From NCBI RefSeq assembly GCF_015645465.1, contig NZ_JADOEL010000008.1, positions 62,001 to 126,000 on the forward strand: a stretch of DNA of 64,000 bases. The letters run 5' to 3'. This document shows positions 49,083 to 59,029 of this stretch, piece by piece (positions within the stretch are counted from its first letter, which is position 1; each line of letters opens with the position of its first letter). The position numbers and the translations under genes were made by a program. Under the pieces are notes generated by a model, which had not been told where the DNA came from, ran no database searches, and was given only the letters and a program-made list of their open reading frames with translations. Source of the stretch: Herminiimonas contaminans (GTDB lineage: Bacteria > Pseudomonadota > Gammaproteobacteria > Burkholderiales > Burkholderiaceae_D).

Positions 49083-52000
49083 ATGAAAACTCATACAGTG
49101 TCCAAAGATATCGGCGTCGCGCTGATTGCTCTGGCTCTTTTCGTTCCCGCGCATGCGGCAGTAACGGATATTTCGACGACCCCGTTGAACACATATTCGG
49201 CTCCCACATCTACAGACGTAAAGCCGAATGTCTTCTTCATCCTGGATGATTCAGGAAGTATGGATTGGGATTTCATGCCTGATTGGGCATGTTCGTCTGT
49301 CTACTCAACGACTACCAGTTCATGTAGTAGCGCAGGGCAAGATCCTTCTTCCGCACGCATGGAGTATTGGTTCAAGAATGCCGCCTATAACGGTATGTAT
49401 TACAACCCGGCGGTGCGTTACGTGCCGCCGATTGCAGTCGGGACCTCTGGTGCAATTAATACTACGACCTACTTGAGTCAAACCGGTGTGTCTGCAGCCA
49501 CGGGAGGGAATGGTAGTGCTTCTGCCGCATCGCCAAATTGGGCTGCTGTTAAAAACGATGCTTTTGGTGTGCAAAGTACCGGTACTACAGACCTGCAGGG
49601 TAATACCACTACACCGCCCTATTTTTATACGATGGTAGCCGCAGAATATTGCACCTCGCCGAATTTGAGAACTTGTACTACTGCCAGTGCGCCAAGCACT
49701 ACTTATCCGTTTCCTGCAACGGTGCGTTGGTGTACTGATAGTGGACTCGGGACCTGCCGGGCGACATTCGGCAATAACAACGCATGGGTCAGGGCGCCAT
49801 CACCACCAAGTGCCACGATTACGGTTTCCGGTTCGTCGAATACCATCGTAAGCAGCATTATGGTCGGTACCGTGGAAATACTTTCCACTCCGACTGGGAG
49901 TTCAAATAACGCGAATACTGTTGCACAAGCGATAGTTAATAACATTAATCTGTGTACGCTCACCCGACCTACAGGCAGTAACTGCTCAGGGGTTGGTTAT
50001 ACCGCTACGCGATCCGGCGCGGTTGTGACGATACTTGCTCCATCCGCCACTACATCTACTCCTGTGGTTGCGCGAACTGGCATGACGATCAGTACTACTG
50101 CTTTCGCGGTTCCCAACACGAATATCCTGGGCGAAAACCGCCGTATCACTTTGACGCCCGGTATAAACAGTTATCCCTATCCTGGCAGCACCAGCAAAGC
50201 GACGGCACGTATTGATTGTGCAGGTACTACCTGTACTTACAACGAAGAAATGACAAATTACGCTAACTGGTGGACTTACTACCGGACGCGGATGCAGATG
50301 ATGAAGACCGCTGCAAGTAATGCATTTTCTACGATAGATGCGGCGACCGATATTGCAAATAATGTGTCCCGTTTTCGATTGGGGTACATGAGCATCAATA
50401 ACAATACCAACAGCGATTATCTGAACCTGGGTGAGTTTGCAGGTACGCAGAAATATAACTGGTATAACAAATTGATCAGCGCAAATCCAAACAGTGGTAC
50501 TGCCTTGCGTTCGACGCTGGCGACTGCCGGTCGCTTGTACGCGGGTAAGTTAAACGACACTAGTTATCGTGGAAGCACGGTAACGGATCCGATGCAATAT
50601 TCCTGTCAGCAAAACTATACGATCTTATCGACGGATGGTTTCTGGAACGGAGGAGCTGGATATAAACTGGATGGCTCTACGGCAGTGGGGAATCAGGACG
50701 TAGGATTGGGTGCGCCATATAGTGATGGCGGTACACCGCAGCTCCAGGCACAAACCAGTACCTTGCAACAACGCACAGGCGCTTTGCAACTCAAGTCGGG
50801 CAAAGGAAATTGGACCAATGCCACCACATGTCAAGCCAATAGTAATACACAATGTCGTTACAACTGGTCTGCCTGGACCAATGCATCAAGCTGTACTGTT
50901 AGTTACAGTACTGGGAGTGGAAGTTGGAGCATCAGTAACGGAACTGATTGTCAGTATGTAGATGGTTCATGGGCAACCGCGACCACGTGTACTCCGATTA
51001 CCAAGTCAGTTGCGCCTACATATACGGTGGGGACGGCAAGAGCCTGCCGCACGGTATCCAGTAGTGGGGGAACGTCGGATACCCTGGCCGACGTCGCCGC
51101 GTATTACTACAACACGGATTTGCGTAACTCCGATGCTACCGGTGCCGACGCAACGGGCACTTGCACCGGCCCGATCATTGCTCCAAGTACCACGGCAAAC
51201 AATCTGTGTGATAACAATGTCCCTGCGAATGGTCGGGATGTTGCGACCGCGCAGCACATGACTACTTTCACACTGGGCCTGGGTGCACAAGGACAGATGG
51301 TGTACGCGCCGAATGATGGCAAGGATTACTGGAACGATACCAGTGGCGATTTCTACGACGTTAAAAACGGTACCACTGCGAATCCTACTAACGGCGTCTG
51401 TTCATGGCAAAGCAGCGGTGCATGTACCTGGCCTATCCCGGCATCGAATTCGAACGCGAATATTGATGATTTGTGGCATGCAGCGATTAACGGGCATGGT
51501 GCATACTTCAGTGCTTCCGACCCGGCTTCCTTGTCGAGTAGCCTGATCAGTGCGCTGACTACGATCGTCAACACGCCTCGCCCTGGTACCGCGGCAGCTG
51601 CCGCGAGCAGTAACCCTAACGTCAGTGCTGCTGACAACTATGTTTTCAGTTCTTCATACAAATCAGTGGAGTGGTACGGCGAACTGATACGTCAGCAAAT
51701 TACGCCTGAAGGTTCGTTGACGGCGCAGAACTGGTCGGCCATGCGCTTGCTCGACTGTGCGACCACTGTGTGGACAGCATCTACCAGCTATGTATTGGGT
51801 AGTGCTTTCCGCCAGGGCAATCGATGCTATACGGTGAATACTGCCTATGTCTCAGGCGCTACCTTCAATGCGTCGGGAATAGACGATGCCCATACCTCAG
51901 TCGTCAATGCTGATGAAACTGCTGCAACGAGACAACCAGTAGTTCCTTTGACCAGCAGAACCATCTACACCAAAGGTTCCAGCGGGTTGATTTCATTTGA

Positions 52001-53768
52001 ATGGGCTAATTTGTCCAACGCGCAGAAAGCATTTTTTACCGCACCAGCGATCACCTATTCATCCGCGACTTCCGGCTTGTCGCAATTCTGTTCGCCAGCC
52101 GGTGGTGCTTGCTTAAGCACTACATTGCAAACGAATAATACGATAGCGACCGGTGGTGCGGCAGGTGAAGCATTGGTTAATTTCTTGCGTGGCGACCGAA
52201 GCTATGAAGGCAGTTATTTCCGTCAACGTACGCACATACTGGGCGATATCGTCTCTTCCGAGGCGCGCTATGTGCAAACACCTTTGTATAACTATCTGGA
52301 TGCGAACTACACTGCGTTTAAAACAGATAAATCCACCCGCGCCGGTGCGGTTTACGTAGGTGCCAATGACGGTATGTTGCATGCGTTTGATGCGACGACA
52401 GGTCAGGAACTGTGGTCATATATCCCGAGCATGGTATTGCCGAACCTGTACAAACTGGCCGATAAGAATTATCCGACGGATTCGACTAAGCACCAGTTCT
52501 ATGTCGATAACTCACCAGAAACGGGCGACATCTGCCCGACTGCTCCTACCACTGCATGTACGTCGGGGCAGTGGAAGACGATACTGGTAGGGGGCTTGAA
52601 TCGTGGTGGCAAAGGGTACTTCGCACTCGATATCACCAATCCTAGTTCTCCATCATTGTTGTGGGAATTTACAGATCAAAACCTGGGTTACACCTATGGC
52701 AATCCAAGCATAGCCAAATTGAAGGATGGTACCTGGGTTGTTTTGCTCCCTTCCGGCTATAACAATACCGACGGAACTGTCAGTGCGGATGTCGGCAAAG
52801 GTCGTTTGTATGTATTGAATGCAGGTACGGGTGAGCTCATCAGAAGTATTGCGACGAGTGCTGGTAGTGCAACGACACCGAGTGGATTGTCACGTGTTAC
52901 CGCGCATGTACTGCAATCATCAACCGACAGTACTGCTATCGCCGCATACGGTGGTGATGTGTTGGGTAATGTGTGGCGCTTCGATATAAATAATGACATC
53001 GGTGCGGTGGGGTATGACGCGCAGTTATTGGTCAGCCTGACAGATTCGACTGGTAGGGCGCAACCGCTGACGGCGAAGCCAGCAATAGCGACCTTGAGTG
53101 GTAAGCCAGTAGTCTATGTTGGTACGGGACGTTATTTGGGTACCACTGATGTCACTGATAGCAGCACACAATCTTTTTACGCAATCAAAGATAATCTTGA
53201 TACGGTGACGCTCGGCAATCCTCGCACAGGCAGCAGCAATTTTGTGGCACAGACATTGACTAGTGGCGTTTGTCCTGAGGGTACGTCGTCCACGGTTTGT
53301 ATTGCCCAGCAGGAGGTGCGTACCAGCACCAATAACGCGGTCGACTGGACGACTAAAAACGGCTGGTACCTGGACTTCCTGAGTGGCGGCGAGCGCTCAA
53401 GTACTGATCCTTCGCTGGCTTTGGGTACGCTATTGTTCACGACGATTACACCTCAAGCCTCGACGGTCAGTGCTTGCGGACCTACTACCGGTACTGCGGC
53501 CAGCTTTGTTTATGCGTTGAGTTATCTGACAGGTGGCCCTATTAGCACTGCAAATGGTGTGAGCGGGATCAGTCTGGGGTCCGGCCTGGTGACGCGTCCG
53601 GTCATGATCATGCAGGCAGATGGTACGGTCCGCGCCTTAATACGGACGTCGAGTGGTGCTTCGAGCGGTACTGATCTTGGGGGAACCAAAGTTACGGCGC
53701 CACCGATAGATCCATCCCCGACAAGCGGTACGCGTCGTGTTTCCTGGCGTGTCCTGAACGCACAGTGA
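49083..53768 (+). CDS. pilY1: Type IV pilus tip-associated adhesin PilY1
   Basis: A 1561-residue secreted protein. Signal peptide to about residue 25 (PAHAAV). A von Willebrand A-like start has the MIDAS motif DDSGS (55-59). The C-terminal third is the conserved PilY1 beta-propeller (GAVYVGANDGMLHAFDATTG; HQFYVDNSPETGDI; VLVGGLNRGGKGYFALDIT). PilY1 caps the pilus, primes assembly with PilV/W/X and can act as adhesin or surface sensor. Unusual parts are Trp/Cys repeats (about 574-660) and a carbohydrate-binding-like segment near 897. The canonical calcium loop DxDxDxxxD was not found. ATG 49083 is chosen; TTG 49044 is possible. Confidence 0.93.
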   Translation: MKTHTVSKDIGVALIALALFVPAHAAVTDISTTPLNTYSAPTSTDVKPNVFFILDDSGSMDWDFMPDWACSSVYSTTTSSCSSAGQDPSSARMEYWFKNAAYNGMYYNPAVRYVPPIAVGTSGAINTTTYLSQTGVSAATGGNGSASAASPNWAAVKNDAFGVQSTGTTDLQGNTTTPPYFYTMVAAEYCTSPNLRTCTTASAPSTTYPFPATVRWCTDSGLGTCRATFGNNNAWVRAPSPPSATITVSGSSNTIVSSIMVGTVEILSTPTGSSNNANTVAQAIVNNINLCTLTRPTGSNCSGVGYTATRSGAVVTILAPSATTSTPVVARTGMTISTTAFAVPNTNILGENRRITLTPGINSYPYPGSTSKATARIDCAGTTCTYNEEMTNYANWWTYYRTRMQMMKTAASNAFSTIDAATDIANNVSRFRLGYMSINNNTNSDYLNLGEFAGTQKYNWYNKLISANPNSGTALRSTLATAGRLYAGKLNDTSYRGSTVTDPMQYSCQQNYTILSTDGFWNGGAGYKLDGSTAVGNQDVGLGAPYSDGGTPQLQAQTSTLQQRTGALQLKSGKGNWTNATTCQANSNTQCRYNWSAWTNASSCTVSYSTGSGSWSISNGTDCQYVDGSWATATTCTPITKSVAPTYTVGTARACRTVSSSGGTSDTLADVAAYYYNTDLRNSDATGADATGTCTGPIIAPSTTANNLCDNNVPANGRDVATAQHMTTFTLGLGAQGQMVYAPNDGKDYWNDTSGDFYDVKNGTTANPTNGVCSWQSSGACTWPIPASNSNANIDDLWHAAINGHGAYFSASDPASLSSSLISALTTIVNTPRPGTAAAAASSNPNVSAADNYVFSSSYKSVEWYGELIRQQITPEGSLTAQNWSAMRLLDCATTVWTASTSYVLGSAFRQGNRCYTVNTAYVSGATFNASGIDDAHTSVVNADETAATRQPVVPLTSRTIYTKGSSGLISFEWANLSNAQKAFFTAPAITYSSATSGLSQFCSPAGGACLSTTLQTNNTIATGGAAGEALVNFLRGDRSYEGSYFRQRTHILGDIVSSEARYVQTPLYNYLDANYTAFKTDKSTRAGAVYVGANDGMLHAFDATTGQELWSYIPSMVLPNLYKLADKNYPTDSTKHQFYVDNSPETGDICPTAPTTACTSGQWKTILVGGLNRGGKGYFALDITNPSSPSLLWEFTDQNLGYTYGNPSIAKLKDGTWVVLLPSGYNNTDGTVSADVGKGRLYVLNAGTGELIRSIATSAGSATTPSGLSRVTAHVLQSSTDSTAIAAYGGDVLGNVWRFDINNDIGAVGYDAQLLVSLTDSTGRAQPLTAKPAIATLSGKPVVYVGTGRYLGTTDVTDSSTQSFYAIKDNLDTVTLGNPRTGSSNFVAQTLTSGVCPEGTSSTVCIAQQEVRTSTNNAVDWTTKNGWYLDFLSGGERSSTDPSLALGTLLFTTITPQASTVSACGPTTGTAASFVYALSYLTGGPISTANGVSGISLGSGLVTRPVMIMQADGTVRALIRTSSGASSGTDLGGTKVTAPPIDPSPTSGTRRVSWRVLNAQ

Positions 53769-53815
53769 GATGTGCGGGATGATGGCACTAACCATCATCC
53801 CGTCAAGATTCTTGT

Positions 53816-54520
53816 ATGAAAATGCCCGTCTTTATCCGACAAAAAACCGCTACCGAGCGATTAGCGATGTTGTTGTCGCTCTTCGTCCATGGTGGTCTGG
53901 CAGTGGGTTTCGTTTACGCAGTACATGGTAGTGTAGGCGGAGCGACCTATGCGTCAGAATCGTCAGCGATGATAGTAGACTTGCTTAGCGTACAGAAGGA
54001 AACAAGGTCAGCAGGCAAATCCATGCAGACAGATGTCAATGTCGATAAAACTGACATTGCTAACCATCGTATTAGCACAGCCGATGTCGTGGAGAAATCC
54101 GTGGCCTCAAAGGATCAGGCCGATCTTTTGCCGCAAGCACGCGGGTCAGCGGATGCGGCTGCTTCCTCTCTTTTTAATCTCATCGCATTACCCAAGCCAT
54201 ATTATTTTCAGCCCACTGAGCTGACTGAGCAGCCTGCAGTGGTGGTCGATATCTCTCCCGACTTGGACGCACTCTTTGCAAGTGGATTGGCGCAGATGGC
54301 AGTGTTGGATTTGTTTATCAATGAGATTGGTGATATTGACGATGTGCTCATCGAAAACTCTTCTTTGTCCGAGTCTGCGCAGCAACTGATCAAAGACGCT
54401 TTCTCTAAAACCAAATTCAATCCCGGCAAAGTGGCGGGGATGCCGGTGAAAAGCCAACTCAAAATTGAAGTCGTGCTGGAAGGTCGCTCAGTCGAAAACA
54501 TTGCGAAGAAAGCTGAATAA
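53816..54520 (+). CDS. TonB-like periplasmic protein
   Basis: 234 residues with one N-terminal helix (about 17-37, LAMLLSLFVHGGLAVGFVYAV), a polar middle, and a C-terminal part (about 160-225) with the beta-alpha-beta pattern of TonB C-terminal domains (VLDLFINEIGDIDDVLI ... FNPGKVAGMPVKSQLKIEVVL). No proline-rich spacer and no ExbBD genes nearby. It follows pilY1 by 47 bases, possibly co-transcribed. Function unknown; a structural link to the outer membrane is conceivable. Confidence 0.65.
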   Translation: MKMPVFIRQKTATERLAMLLSLFVHGGLAVGFVYAVHGSVGGATYASESSAMIVDLLSVQKETRSAGKSMQTDVNVDKTDIANHRISTADVVEKSVASKDQADLLPQARGSADAAASSLFNLIALPKPYYFQPTELTEQPAVVVDISPDLDALFASGLAQMAVLDLFINEIGDIDDVLIENSSLSESAQQLIKDAFSKTKFNPGKVAGMPVKSQLKIEVVLEGRSVENIAKKAE

Positions 54521-54540
54521 GTGAGGGGCCGTGAATATTA

Positions 54541-54598
54541 CAAAACAAAAAAGGGCGCAATCTGCGCCCTTCATTTCATCCGGCCGATTTGTTCGGCC
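54541..54598 (-). terminator. Terminator shared by hpf and the TonB-like gene
   Basis: Hairpin AAGGGCGCA (54551-54559) / TGCGCCCTT (54563-54571), loop ATC. On the minus strand it is followed by a T-rich run (complement of 54541-54552), giving a strong terminator for hpf; on the plus strand the tail TCATTTC is weaker. A second stem GGCCGA/TCGGCC (54582-54598) lies between it and hpf. Confidence 0.8.
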
Positions 54599-54608
54599 TG
54601 CCTTTAGC

Positions 54609-54962
54609 TTAAGGCGTTACAGCATCTGACGCATCCGGCAATCGTTTGATCGCATCGTGTTGATGGTCTTGCTGTTTGGTTTTGTATTTGATCACTTGTC
54701 GATCGAGCTTGTCGATCAGTGTATCAATGGCAGCGTATAAATTATCTGCAATGCTTTCTGCATGCAGGTCCTTGCCTCTCACACGCAAGTTAATTTCTGC
54801 CCTTTGGCGTTTTTCCTTCTCGGGGAGATTGTCTACAGTCAGGATGACTGCAATATCGATAACGTGATCAAAATGTCGTTTGATGCGCTCCAATTTACCT
54901 TGTACATATTCGCGGATGGCGGGGGTCAATTCGAGGTGATGTCCACTGATTGTGAGATTCAT
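54609..54962 (-). CDS. hpf: Ribosome hibernation promoting factor
   Basis: A 117-residue HPF/RaiA-family protein. [27 protein letters not shown] and [26 protein letters not shown] are diagnostic. It binds the decoding centre and promotes 100S dimers in stationary phase. Located directly downstream of rpoN, as in many proteobacteria. Confidence 0.95.
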   Translation of the reverse strand: MNLTISGHHLELTPAIREYVQGKLERIKRHFDHVIDIAVILTVDNLPEKEKRQRAEINLRVRGKDLHAESIADNLYAAIDTLIDKLDRQVIKYKTKQQDHQHDAIKRLPDASDAVTP

Positions 54963-55066
54963 ACAGTGCTCCTATGAAGGTCACTGGAGGTTATGCGCGG
55001 TCTTGTGAAGTGACTACGCCGAACACAGCAACGTATAACTACAACAAAAACTACAAAGGACGATAT

Positions 55067-56536
55067 CTACAACGACTTGCGCAGATTGACCGGTGGGATT
55101 TTCAGGGCTTCGCGATATTTTGCTACGGTCCGTCTCGCTACCACCATGCCTTGTTCTGCCAGCATGTCGGCAATCTTGCTATCAGAGAATGGAATTTTCG
55201 GGTCTTCAGCTCCTATCAATTGTTTGATCAGTGCCCGTATCGCTGTCGATGATGCTTCACCACCGGCTTCTGTTGCGACATGGCTGCCGAAAAAGTATTT
55301 CAATTCGAACATCCCGTGGGGAGTCAGCATGTACTTCTGGGTGGTTACACGTGAAATAGTGCTCTCGTGTAGTCCCAGTGTATCAGCTATTTCACGTAAA
55401 ACAAGCGGTCTCATTGCGACTGCGCCGTGCGAAAAGAAGTTCCTCTGACGTTCGACAATTGCCTCGGCGACACGCAGTATGGTGTCAAAGCGTTGGCGCA
55501 TATTTTTGATCAGCCATTTCGCTTCTTGCAACTGGGAACCAAGCGATGCCTCGCCCTTGCTTTGCTTCAAGATGTTGGCATACATGCTATTAACGCGCAG
55601 CCGTGGCATCACGTCGTGGTTCAGCATGACTTGCCAGCCGCTGCGGGTACGCTTGACGATGACGTCAGGTACTACATAGTCGGAAGCATCAGTTGCAAAA
55701 ATGGAACCAGGATGTGGATTGCATTGCTTGATGATGGCTTGTGCTTCGCGCAAGTCTTCGTCGTCGCAATCCAGTGCCTTGCGTAATTTATTGAAATCGC
55801 GCTGCGCAAACAGCGGCAGATGGTTTTCCACGATGGCCAGTGCCATGCGGCGGGTCACCATTGCGACCTTGGGCATACGCCTGATTTGCAGTGCCAGGCA
55901 CTCGGCAGCGTCACGCGCACCTACACCCGGTGGATCGAAGCTCTGCAGCATCTTGAGAGAGATCTGCAACTCTTCCAGTTCGATTTCCAGTTCTTCCGGC
56001 AAGCGTGCATGGATTTCTTCCAGCTCTTCTTCCAGATAGCCGTTGTCATTCAGTGCATCGATGATGAGTTCGAGCAGGGCGCGGTCGCGGTGTTCGCGTA
56101 CGGTGACGCGCATTTGTTCCAGCAGATGTTCGCGTAGCGTGGTTTCATGCGCTTCCAGTTGCGGTCGGCCATCATCGTCTTCCGGCGCCTTGGAGGTGCG
56201 TGCGACGTCGTCGAAACTCCAATCGCTGTCGCCACTCGAGGCTTCCGGTAAATCGGGGCCTTCTGAGCCGCCTTCACTATCCGGCGTCTGGGCATTCGCT
56301 TCGACGCTGGCGCCCTCCGGTGCAGTACCGCTGGCACCCATCGCACCATCTGCCAGCAGGCGTACCGCGTGATCCAGCGGATCATCGGTACGTTCCAGCA
56401 TCGGATTGTCGGCGAGTATTTGTTCCAGTTCCTGGTGCAATTCAAGAGTCGATAACTGCAGCAAACGGATGGACTGCTGCAGTTGTGGCGTAAGCGCCAG
56501 ATGTTGGGAGACTCGTAGTTGCAGGGATTGCTTCAT
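55067..56536 (-). CDS. rpoN: RNA polymerase sigma-54 factor
   Basis: A 489-residue sigma factor. Region I is the Gln/Leu-rich [20 protein letters not shown]; region II is acidic (about 60-130); the core-binding domain follows; the RpoN box [10 protein letters not shown] lies 21 residues from the C-terminus and recognises the -24 element. Complete and standard in length. It lies between lptB and hpf, the conserved order. Confidence 0.97.
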   Translation of the reverse strand: MKQSLQLRVSQHLALTPQLQQSIRLLQLSTLELHQELEQILADNPMLERTDDPLDHAVRLLADGAMGASGTAPEGASVEANAQTPDSEGGSEGPDLPEASSGDSDWSFDDVARTSKAPEDDDGRPQLEAHETTLREHLLEQMRVTVREHRDRALLELIIDALNDNGYLEEELEEIHARLPEELEIELEELQISLKMLQSFDPPGVGARDAAECLALQIRRMPKVAMVTRRMALAIVENHLPLFAQRDFNKLRKALDCDDEDLREAQAIIKQCNPHPGSIFATDASDYVVPDVIVKRTRSGWQVMLNHDVMPRLRVNSMYANILKQSKGEASLGSQLQEAKWLIKNMRQRFDTILRVAEAIVERQRNFFSHGAVAMRPLVLREIADTLGLHESTISRVTTQKYMLTPHGMFELKYFFGSHVATEAGGEASSTAIRALIKQLIGAEDPKIPFSDSKIADMLAEQGMVVARRTVAKYREALKIPPVNLRKSL

Positions 56537-56554
56537 AGATGTTTTTTCTTCCGC

Positions 56555-57295
56555 TTACATGCGGAAGTGTTCACCTAAGTAGACGCGGCGTACCGATTCG
56601 TTGGCGATGATGTCATCCGGTCGTCCGCTGGCCAGGACCGCACCCTGGTTGATGATGTAAGCGCGATCACAGATGCCGAGTGTTTCGCGCACATTGTGAT
56701 CGGTGATCAGGACGCCGATGCCGCGCTCTTTCAGGAAGCGCACAATGCGCTGGATTTCAATCACCGCGATAGGATCGACACCTGCAAATGGTTCGTCCAG
56801 CAGCACGAAGCGCGGATTGGTGGCCAGTGCACGGGCGATTTCCACACGGCGGCGTTCGCCACCGGACAAGGACATGGCTTGGTTCTCGCGCAGTTTTTCG
56901 ATTTGCAGGTCGGCCAGCAGCGTATCCAGGCGCTGTTCGAGTAGCGCACCATTGAGTGGCTTGCCATCGACGCGCTGCAGTTCAAGGACGGCGCGGATAT
57001 TGTCTTCTACACTCAGTTTGCGGAAGACCGATGCTTCCTGCGGCAGGTAAGACAAGCCCAGTTGTGCCCGCTTGTGGATAGGCTGGCGTGAGATGTCGAC
57101 GCCATCCAGTTCGATGCGTCCGGCGTCGGACGGTACCAGACCCACGATCATGTAGAAGGAGGTCGTTTTGCCCGCGCCGTTAGGGCCGAGCAAACCGATG
57201 ACTTCGCCGCTTTCGACTTGCAGCGCAACATCGCGTACTACCTGGCGCGCGCCGTAGCTTTTTTGTAATCCGTTGACGATCAACTTGCTGGACAT
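56555..57295 (-). CDS. lptB: LPS export ABC transporter ATPase LptB
   Basis: A 246-residue ATPase that powers LPS extraction by LptFG. Walker A GPNGAGKT, signature LSGGERRR, Walker [14 protein letters not shown] and the H-loop [10 protein letters not shown] are intact. ATG 57295 ([15 protein letters not shown]) overlaps no codon of lptA but starts one base after its stop; the longer frame to 57322 lies inside lptA. Confidence 0.96.
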   Translation of the reverse strand: MSSKLIVNGLQKSYGARQVVRDVALQVESGEVIGLLGPNGAGKTTSFYMIVGLVPSDAGRIELDGVDISRQPIHKRAQLGLSYLPQEASVFRKLSVEDNIRAVLELQRVDGKPLNGALLEQRLDTLLADLQIEKLRENQAMSLSGGERRRVEIARALATNPRFVLLDEPFAGVDPIAVIEIQRIVRFLKERGIGVLITDHNVRETLGICDRAYIINQGAVLASGRPDDIIANESVRRVYLGEHFRM

Positions 57296-57296
57296 C

Positions 57297-57851
57297 TTAT
57301 TTTGCCTTTGTATCTGCGGCACGCGGTTGGATCACGGCCTTGATGCGGCCGCCGCCTTGTTTGCTGTCGCCGCTTGAGGTGTTGTGTACGGTAAAGAATT
57401 CAGCGCGTGTATCGTAGGAGATGAATTCACCTTCAACTTCATCGGTAGGCTTGCCGTTTTCCAGGCGACGCATGCGTGCCTTGGTGTACAACTTCATGAT
57501 TTCAGCCTTGTCATCGTATTCAATGCGTTCGGCCTGACCTTCTATCCATTGGTCGGGGCCGCCATCACGTTTTTGCTTGAAGTTCGCCAGTGCATCGGAC
57601 GAGCCGTACAGAGTGATGAACTGATAGCCTGCAGGATCCTGCTTGACCACCATTTTGTTGGCTTTCATCAGGATGGTGCCACGTGTTAACACGACATTGC
57701 CGGTGAAGGTGTTGATCTGCTTGAGGTCGTCGTATTCCATTTTATTGGCTTCGACATTGGTGGGCTTGGTCGCGTCCGCTTTTTCGGCGTAGGAGACCAA
57801 GGCAGTGCCCAGGCCGCAGAGAACCAGAAGTACGGAGAAGAAACGTTTCAT
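57297..57851 (-). CDS. lptA: LPS transport periplasmic protein LptA
   Basis: A 184-residue periplasmic bridge protein. Signal peptide to about residue 22 (VSYAEK), then the OstA-like beta-jellyroll with [21 protein letters not shown]. It links LptC to LptD. Encoded between lptC and lptB. Confidence 0.95.
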   Translation of the reverse strand: MKRFFSVLLVLCGLGTALVSYAEKADATKPTNVEANKMEYDDLKQINTFTGNVVLTRGTILMKANKMVVKQDPAGYQFITLYGSSDALANFKQKRDGGPDQWIEGQAERIEYDDKAEIMKLYTKARMRRLENGKPTDEVEGEFISYDTRAEFFTVHNTSSGDSKQGGGRIKAVIQPRAADTKAK

Positions 57852-57896
57852 GAAAGTTCTCTAAATGATTGCGTCAGATAAAAATCGTCTATGCGC

Positions 57897-58493
57897 TTAG
57901 CGCGGATGTGCTGCCTGGTACACCGCATGGACGTTGCTGGATAAATTGAATTCGCCGGTTGCATTGTTGGCGAACATACCGCTGCCGTTCAGTGTCGACA
58001 GGCCTACCTTGATGTCGACGTGTTTCGGCGTTTTCATGATCTCATCATCCGGCAATATCAGCAGGTATGAAGTCTTGAGTTGGAAGTGCTGTGAGCCCGC
58101 TGCAGGTGGTCGGTCTATCACGACGTTGTCATACATATGCACTTCGGTATTGTTGTTTTCAACCAGTGCGCGTTCGGAGCGACTCACCATAGGTTCACGG
58201 CCCTTGCTGAAGCTGTACATCACCGGCTTCTGGATTTGATAGGAATTATCCAGCGGGTAGTGCTTCATCTCGGTACCGGTCAGGTTGTAGCGTGGAACGC
58301 CATCCTTGCCCATGCGTACGAAATTGAATTTTTCTGCATAGAAGTCCGGATCGCTGCGCTGCTTGGTCGGCAAGGTTTCATCGGTCTGGCGGCGCATGAC
58401 TTCGACCAGCCAGAAGCTGCCCAGTGCCAGCGCTGCGCTGAAGGCGATCAGCAAAACGATGCGGATCGTATTGGCAGGGCGCAGGGCTTTCAT
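57897..58493 (-). CDS. lptC: LPS transport inner-membrane protein LptC
   Basis: A 198-residue bitopic protein: one N-terminal helix (about 11-31) and a periplasmic jellyroll (SDPDFYAEKFNFVRMGKDGVPRY onward). ATG 58493 overlaps the kdsC stop by ATGA. Confidence 0.93.
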   Translation of the reverse strand: MKALRPANTIRIVLLIAFSAALALGSFWLVEVMRRQTDETLPTKQRSDPDFYAEKFNFVRMGKDGVPRYNLTGTEMKHYPLDNSYQIQKPVMYSFSKGREPMVSRSERALVENNNTEVHMYDNVVIDRPPAAGSQHFQLKTSYLLILPDDEIMKTPKHVDIKVGLSTLNGSGMFANNATGEFNLSSNVHAVYQAAHPR

Positions 58494-59029
58494 GCGAGAT
58501 ACGGCGCGAGCGCCGCCTCATAGTTGCCTTGCGCGCGCAAGATGAAATCACATAACTCACGCGCCGCACCACGGCCGCCGCTGGCTTGGGTGACGTAGTG
58601 CACACGCGTACGTACTTCCGGGTGGGCATTCGGTACGCTGGCGGCGAAGCCGACGCGCAATAAAATTGGTAAATCGATGACGTCATCGCCGACAAAGCCA
58701 CAGGTATCGGCGGTGGTATTGGTTTGTGCCAGCAGTTGTTCAAACGCGCTGCGCTTGTCATGTATGCCCTGGAATACATGGTGTATGCCGAGGTCGGTGG
58801 CGCGACGTAATACGATAGGTGACTGACGCGCGCTGATGATGGCCGTCGAGACGCCGGATTGCTGCAATAACTTGATGCCGTGGCCGTCGAGTACATTGAA
58901 GGTTTTGCTGACTTCGCCTTCCGGGCCGAAGTGCAGGCTGCCGTCGGTCAGCACGCCGTCGACGTCAAAAATCATCAGTCGCACACGGGATGCGCGCTCG
59001 ATGGCGACGGTATCGTTGGCTGCGCTCAT
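58490..59029 (-). CDS. kdsC: Kdo-8-phosphate phosphatase
   Basis: A 179-residue HAD phosphatase that dephosphorylates Kdo-8-P. DVDGVLTDG carries the nucleophile; GDDVIDLPIL is the metal-binding motif; AHPEVR and ASGGRGAARE are typical. It overlaps lptC by four bases and kdsD by one. Confidence 0.96.
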   Translation of the reverse strand: MSAANDTVAIERASRVRLMIFDVDGVLTDGSLHFGPEGEVSKTFNVLDGHGIKLLQQSGVSTAIISARQSPIVLRRATDLGIHHVFQGIHDKRSAFEQLLAQTNTTADTCGFVGDDVIDLPILLRVGFAASVPNAHPEVRTRVHYVTQASGGRGAARELCDFILRAQGNYEAALAPYLA

